DNA of 64,000 nt from Terrimonas ferruginea DSM 30193 (GTDB lineage: Bacteria; Bacteroidota; Bacteroidia; Chitinophagales; Chitinophagaceae), in the NCBI RefSeq assembly GCF_000425585.1, contig NZ_AUDS01000019.1, positions 1 through 64,000 on the forward strand, written 5' to 3'. A program made the translations under genes and the position numbers. Shown in pieces: positions 59,841-64,000 of this stretch. A model generated the notes under the pieces. That model saw only the letters and a list, made by a program, of their open reading frames with translations, ran no database searches and was not told where the DNA came from. Position 1 is the stretch's first letter. Each line of letters opens with the position of its first letter.

Positions 59841-60863
59841 ATGAAAAAAATCGGATTCTTATCATTCGGCCATTGGGCCAATCATCCGGCCTATAGTACC
59901 CGTACTGCGGGCGACACCCTGCTTCAGTCCATCGATCTGGCTGTTGCTGCAGAAGAGATAGGACTCGATGGGGCTTATTTCCGCGTGCATCATTTTGCTG
60001 CGCAACTGGCATCGCCTTTTCCTTTGCTTTCCGCCATTGGCGCCAAAACGAAAAAGATTGAGATAGGAACCGGCGTGATCGATATGCGTTACGAAAACCC
60101 GCTTTATATGGTGGAGGATGCCGGAGCCGCGGACCTGATTGCAGGCGGCCGCTTGCAACTTGGTATCAGCAGGGGCTCGCCCGAACAGGTAATTGACGGT
60201 TGGCGCTACTTTGGCTATGAACCGAAGGAAGGCGAAACCGATGCGGATATGGGGCGACAGAAAGCGCTTGAATTCCTCGATAAGCTACAGGGCGTTGGTT
60301 TTGCCGAGCCCAATCCTTATCCCATGTTTCCCAATCCGCCCGGTCTTTTAAGGCTAGAGCCTTACTCGGCAGGTCTGCGTGAGCGGATCTGGTGGGGCGC
60401 TGCCTCCAATGCTACCGCCGTATGGGCCGCAGAAAATGGCATGCATCTCCAAAGTTCCACATTGAAGTACGATGAAAGCGGAAAACCTTTTCATATACAA
60501 CAGGCCGAGCAAATAAGACTCTACAAAGAAGCCTGGAAAAAAGCAGGCCATACACGTGAGCCACGCGTATCTGTAAGCAGGTCGATTTTTGCTTTGGTCA
60601 ATGAGCGCGATCGTCAGTTGTTTGGGCGGGAGAGCGGTAGTTCCGATAAAATCGGGATGATCGAGGCCGACAAGCGTGCCATCTTCGGAAGAAGTTATGC
60701 CGCCGAACCTGATCAGTTGATTAAACAACTTTCTGAAGACGAAGCCATCCGCGAAGCAGACACATTGCTATTGACTATACCCAATACGTTAGGTGTCGAT
60801 TACAACGTACACGTATTGTCCTCTATTCTTGAACATGTAGCGCCGGGGCTGGGTTGGCGATAA
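59841..60863 (+). CDS. LLM-class flavin-dependent oxidoreductase (luciferase-like)
   Basis: 340 residues. A luciferase-like TIM-barrel monooxygenase, starting MKKIGFLSFGHWANHP, with LDGAYFRVHHFA, TKKIEIGTGVIDMRYENPLYMVEDAGAADLI and GGRLQLGISRGSPEQVIDGW, the usual flavin-pocket regions. It uses FMNH2 and O2 to oxidise an unknown substrate and needs a separate flavin reductase. The shared intergenic region with the exported hydrolase suggests joint control or joint arrival, not a proven pathway. A hairpin terminator follows. Confidence 0.9.
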   Translation: MKKIGFLSFGHWANHPAYSTRTAGDTLLQSIDLAVAAEEIGLDGAYFRVHHFAAQLASPFPLLSAIGAKTKKIEIGTGVIDMRYENPLYMVEDAGAADLIAGGRLQLGISRGSPEQVIDGWRYFGYEPKEGETDADMGRQKALEFLDKLQGVGFAEPNPYPMFPNPPGLLRLEPYSAGLRERIWWGAASNATAVWAAENGMHLQSSTLKYDESGKPFHIQQAEQIRLYKEAWKKAGHTREPRVSVSRSIFALVNERDRQLFGRESGSSDKIGMIEADKRAIFGRSYAAEPDQLIKQLSEDEAIREADTLLLTIPNTLGVDYNVHVLSSILEHVAPGLGWR

Positions 60864-60879
60864 TTTTACAAACAGCTTC

Positions 60880-60915
60880 AAACGCCTGGTGATTTATCAG
60901 GCGTTTATTTTTTTT
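60880..60915 (+). terminator. Terminator of the luciferase-like gene
   Basis: AAACGCCTG pairs with CAGGCGTTT over a 9-nt loop and is followed by a T-rich tract. Confidence 0.88.
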
Positions 60916-60945
60916 AACGCAAAGAGGCAAGAGGAGTTTGCCTGT

Positions 60946-61311
60946 TCATATTATTCCGCCACTCATATCTGCCTTTAACCGCACCAATTCCCCCAGTAAC
61001 TTCGTATTAGATACATTGACATTCCCCGCCATCCGGACTATTTCAAAATTCAAGGTATCGATCTCTGTCCGTCTTCCGGCGAGAATATCCTGGTAGGTAG
61101 AGATCAACTGCCCATCCGAGAGCTTGCTGATCTTCAACAGGCTTTCTTCCACTTCTGACGCTGTAAGCGAAATGCCTTGCGTGCGTGCAACAGCAATACA
61201 TTCTGCAATGACGGTCCTCGCAATTTCCAGTGCAGCAACATTCCGGTGAAAGATACCATTGTCCGTCTCCAGCAACGGGCAAACCGAGTTAAACACACTG
61301 TTCACAATCGC
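60946..61311 (-). pseudogene. Truncated ketopantoate-reductase-like protein (C-terminal domain only)
   Basis: About 120 residues read NSVFNSVCPLLETDNG through ISTYQDILAGRRTEIDTLNFE and end LLGELVRLKADMSGGII. This is the all-helical ApbA/PanE C-terminal domain, which begins with the conserved N-S-x-F-N motif and includes the QD-x-x-AGR-x-TEID substrate-binding stretch. The N-terminal NADP-binding Rossmann domain is absent: a stop and then the VOC gene occupy that space. It cannot be a working reductase. 2-Dehydropantoate 2-reductase of pantothenate synthesis is the parent family. Confidence 0.75.
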
Positions 61312-61335
61312 CTTTTTCTAGCTTACGGGTTGTAT

Positions 61336-61746
61336 CTAGTCCTGGTTAAGCAGCATCCATGAAGTGCCAAACTTATCACGTATCATGGCAAATCTATTGG
61401 CAAAGGGCGTTTTTCCCATCTTCATGAACACTTCGCCCTCGCTGGAAAACAATTTATAAATGTGTTCTGCTTTCTCCGCAGTGTCAAATCTGAGCGTGAG
61501 ATAGGCGCTGCGCATAGGCTCGGCGCCGGGAATATCTGCTCCCCTCAGGATCGTGCCACCAATATCAATTATTGCATGAAGAATTGGTTTTTTCCATGCT
61601 TTCGGAAAATTGGGTGGTGGTTCCTGGTGAGGCACCATCATCGTTATTTTTCCACCGAGATGCTGCTCGTAATAGCGGAATGCTTCCTCACAATGTCCCG
61701 GGTAATTTATGTAAACGTCCAGTTTTATTGCAGAGCCGGTATCCAT
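61336..61746 (-). CDS. VOC-family protein, PhnB-like
   Basis: 136 residues. The opening KLDVYINYPGHCEEAFRYYEQHLGGKI, a middle ILRGADIPG segment and the end RDKFGTSWMLLNQ match the PhnB/3-demethylubiquinone-methyltransferase-like branch of the vicinal oxygen chelate fold. Members are dimeric and often metal-binding; no enzymatic function is established for most. A TACCTTTG box lies 30 nt upstream, so it has its own promoter. Confidence 0.88.
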   Translation of the reverse strand: MDTGSAIKLDVYINYPGHCEEAFRYYEQHLGGKITMMVPHQEPPPNFPKAWKKPILHAIIDIGGTILRGADIPGAEPMRSAYLTLRFDTAEKAEHIYKLFSSEGEVFMKMGKTPFANRFAMIRDKFGTSWMLLNQD

Positions 61747-62166
61747 ATTTGTAAAATTTGGTTGCTTAATTTATCCAAAGGTAATTTTCTCTATTATAAG
61801 CCTGGGGGTGATTTGCAACAAAATAAGGGGCGATTTGCGTCGGGTAAGAGTCAAAGATTAATATGGATGAAGCCTCTCACATATTCATCGCCGCCTCCGC
61901 CTTCAACTTCTTTGCGATGAAAAGAAGCCGCTGTCTGTTTCCAAGTAAGGAGCCTACAAGTTGCAGACATTATTCGCGGTCGTTTTTCCAGGTAACTGTC
62001 TGTCATTGGAGGTTCAGCCACATACCCTGAAAATGATTTATCCACCGAGGTAGCACCGATCTCCGAAAATCACCTGACCTGCACACATACGGCAGATGAC
62101 CGGTCTCATTTGATACCCCGCTTTAATAGTATAGCTTTAGCCATTCAATGAGAAAAAGCAATACCA
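61747..62166. other. Intergenic region between VOC gene and P-type ATPase
   Basis: 420 nt. It holds the VOC promoter at its left end. The rest contains only short frames without recognisable similarity, and no array repeats of the kinds seen elsewhere in the window. Confidence 0.5.
61776..61783 (-). promoter_or_regulatory. -7 promoter box for the VOC gene
   Basis: TACCTTTG on the minus strand is a full TAnnTTTG match; no TTTG at 19 bp was found. Confidence 0.5.
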
Positions 62167-64000
62167 ATGCCCCTTTCTTCATCACCCCCTTCCGTCGAAC
62201 TATTCTGGAGTCTAAGCACAGATGACGTGTTGCGGCAATTAGCCTCCGGCCAGACAGGCTTGTCAGCAGAACAGGCTGCCACGCGGTTAAAAGATTACGG
62301 GCCCAATACATTAAAAGCCCGTTCGCATACATCTTCCCTTATCCTTTTCATAAACCAGTTTCGAAGCCCGCTTACATTATTGCTGATCGTTGCCGCTTTA
62401 ATTTCCATTGGATTGGCCGATTTTACGGATGCAGTCATTATTTTATTTATTACCCTCGTGAGCAGTTTGCTGGGGTTCTGGCAGGAAAAAGGCGCGGCCA
62501 ATGCTGTTGCCGGATTGTTGAAGATGGTTCAGATCAAATGCTGTATCATACGAGACAACGTGGAAGCGGAATTGCCGGTGGAACAGGTGGTGCCAGGTGA
62601 TGTAATTGTTTTGAATGCGGGAGATGTGATTCCGGGAGACAGTTTATTGCTCGAGTCAAAAGAACTGTTTATCGATGAGGCAGCGTTTACCGGCGAGACT
62701 TTCCCGGTAGAAAAGAACAGCGGGGTAGTGGCGGCAGATGCGCAACTCGCTGCCAGGAGCAATGCGCTTTTTATGGGGTCACATGTTATCAGCGGTACGG
62801 CAAAAGCTTTGGTCGTCACAACGGGCAAACAAACAGAATTAGGAAAAATATCTGCCAGGTTAAGAACCAGCATACCGGAAACTGAGTTTGAAAGAGGGAT
62901 ACGGCATTTTGGTTACATGCTGATGCAGATTACCCTGATACTGGTGATCATTATTTTCGGTATCAATATTCTGCTGCACCGGCCGGCGCTCGACTCGATC
63001 CTGTTTTCACTGGCATTGGCTGTGGGGCTTACACCACAATTGCTTCCGGCTATTATCAGTATCAATCTATCCATTGGCGCAAAAGCCATGGCCAAAAATC
63101 AGGTGATTGTCAAGCGGCTTTCCTCCATCGAGAATTTCGGAAGCATGAATATTCTTTGCTCCGATAAAACAGGCACCATCACTGCCGGAAAAGTTACGCT
63201 GAAGGATACGTTGGATACAGAAGGAAATCATTCAGAAAAAATATTGCATTACGCCTGGTTGAATGCATCTTTTCAAAAGGGCTTTAAAAACCCCATCGAC
63301 GAAGCGATAAGTGCCAGTTATGCCGGTGATAAAGCCGGATTTACTATTCAGGCAGAAGTGCCGTATGATTTTATCCGCAAAAGGCTTACCGTACAGGTAA
63401 GGAGTGGTCAACAAAACCTGGCTATCACTAAGGGTGCGCTGAACGCTGTGATTAAAGTCTGCGATCGCGCGGAAACAGGCGCCGGCCAGTTGATTCCGCT
63501 GGCTGATAAACTCGCTTCGATCAACGGACAGTATGAAAAACTGAGTGCCGAAGGTTACCGGGTACTTGGCGTAGCTTATAAAAATAGCAGCCAGGCAACA
63601 GATTTTACCAGAAATGATGAATGCGATATGATATTTCTTGGCTTTATCGCTTTGTTTGATCCGCCAAAGCCGGAAGTAAGACAAACGATACTTGATCTGC
63701 GAAACCTTGGTGTGCAACTCAAATTGATTACAGGGGATAATGAGCTGGTGGCACATAGTCTCGCTAAGCAAATCGGTATGGAAGAACCGGTTATACTGAC
63801 GGGAAAACAGTTAAGAGAAATGAGTGAGAGTGCTTTATTCCAGCAGGCGGCGCATACCGATATTTTTGCTGAGGTAGAACCTAATCAGAAAGAACGGATC
63901 ATTTTATCCTTAAAAAAATCCGGCAACGTGGTAGGATTTATGGGGGATGGAATAAATGATGCACCGGCACTCCATGCTGCAGATGTGGGCATTTCCGTTG
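62167..64000 (+). CDS. Cation-transporting P-type ATPase, MgtA-like (partial, runs off the window)
   Basis: 611 residues are visible. The ATG follows an in-frame TGA 18 nt upstream. The N-terminal actuator region starts LSAEQAATRLKDYGPN; the dephosphorylation motif is FTGET; TM4 is LAVGLTPQLLPAIISINLS; and the phosphorylation motif SDKTGTIT has Asp333 as the acylated residue. VIVKRLSSIENFGSMNILC before it and GFMGDGINDAPALHAADVG at the window edge are conserved. The LTPxLLP form of TM4 and the VKRL-x-x-I-x-NFG stretch resemble magnesium-importing MgtA/MgtB (type IIIB). The ion is inferred. The C-terminal membrane helices lie outside the window. Confidence 0.9.
   Translation, partial: MPLSSSPPSVELFWSLSTDDVLRQLASGQTGLSAEQAATRLKDYGPNTLKARSHTSSLILFINQFRSPLTLLLIVAALISIGLADFTDAVIILFITLVSSLLGFWQEKGAANAVAGLLKMVQIKCCIIRDNVEAELPVEQVVPGDVIVLNAGDVIPGDSLLLESKELFIDEAAFTGETFPVEKNSGVVAADAQLAARSNALFMGSHVISGTAKALVVTTGKQTELGKISARLRTSIPETEFERGIRHFGYMLMQITLILVIIIFGINILLHRPALDSILFSLALAVGLTPQLLPAIISINLSIGAKAMAKNQVIVKRLSSIENFGSMNILCSDKTGTITAGKVTLKDTLDTEGNHSEKILHYAWLNASFQKGFKNPIDEAISASYAGDKAGFTIQAEVPYDFIRKRLTVQVRSGQQNLAITKGALNAVIKVCDRAETGAGQLIPLADKLASINGQYEKLSAEGYRVLGVAYKNSSQATDFTRNDECDMIFLGFIALFDPPKPEVRQTILDLRNLGVQLKLITGDNELVAHSLAKQIGMEEPVILTGKQLREMSESALFQQAAHTDIFAEVEPNQKERIILSLKKSGNVVGFMGDGINDAPALHAADVGISV

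Noticed and set aside
61851-62045. 64-residue minus-strand frame between the VOC and ATPase genes
   Set aside because: Low-complexity composition (Gly/Glu/Lys run), no promoter box, no similarity recognised.
63232-63771. 179-residue minus-strand frame inside the P-type ATPase
   Set aside because: It lies opposite conserved ATPase sequence and ends within it.

Overview
The window comes from a Bacteroidota chromosome, most likely a Chitinophagaceae relative (inference). The signs are: -7 promoter boxes of the TAnnTTTG type, with TTTG exactly 19 bp upstream at rpsJ and at the tRNA; almost no Shine-Dalgarno sites; and PafA phosphatase, PorT-like barrel, RibF and HolA proteins of Bacteroidota type. 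Most of the window is housekeeping DNA of moderate GC. The stretch from about 46.6 to 58.3 kb is visibly more AT-rich.

Layout. 0-0.3 kb: tail of an IS4-type transposase. 0.4-17.6 kb: mixed core genes, namely two tandem membrane coiled-coil paralogues, holA, a lipoprotein, ribF/purM (divergent), an acyl-CoA-binding protein, a PafA-like phosphatase, an MFS transporter, a ferredoxin-type reductase, a secreted esterase, STAS-rnz, clpC and a lysine-rich histone-H1-like gene. 17.9-23.2 kb: SNF2 helicase and fusA. 24.4-36.6 kb: the S10-spc ribosomal protein operon from rpsJ to secY in canonical order (rpmD included), closed by a strong terminator, then map on its own, apparently leaderless, promoter. 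The usual rpsL-rpsG before fusA and infA-rpsM-rpsK-rpsD-rpoA-rplQ after map are not here. 37.7-46.3 kb: BaiN-type flavoprotein, TPR histidine kinase, two PlsC-type acyltransferases around rpsA, and a LacI-type regulator.

46.38-58.3 kb is the accessory highlight. Just downstream of tRNA-Ser(UGA) lies a tightly packed seven-gene defence operon: hsdR-hsdM-hsdS (type I restriction-modification), an ABC/AAA ATPase plus HNH nuclease pair (Septu/PtuAB-like), and mcrB-mcrC (type IV restriction). Four-base GTGA/ATGA stop-start overlaps join hsdM-hsdS, hsdS-ATPase and ATPase-HNH, so the three systems are probably co-expressed. 58.3-61.8 kb looks rearranged: two decayed C-terminal fragments of ketopantoate-reductase-like genes flank an alpha/beta hydrolase and a luciferase-like monooxygenase, followed by a VOC protein. 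The window ends inside an MgtA-like P-type ATPase.

The intergenic regions carry an unusual repeat vocabulary. There are degenerate 7-bp arrays (TGAATCG/TCAATCG, ACTTATT, CCTTACG words) and 8-bp arrays (ATTTGAAA, ATGTGAAA words), many arranged as inverted arms around a short core, plus long perfect palindromes and paired AAACAGCC/GGCTGTTT motifs. They occur even inside the ribosomal protein operon.
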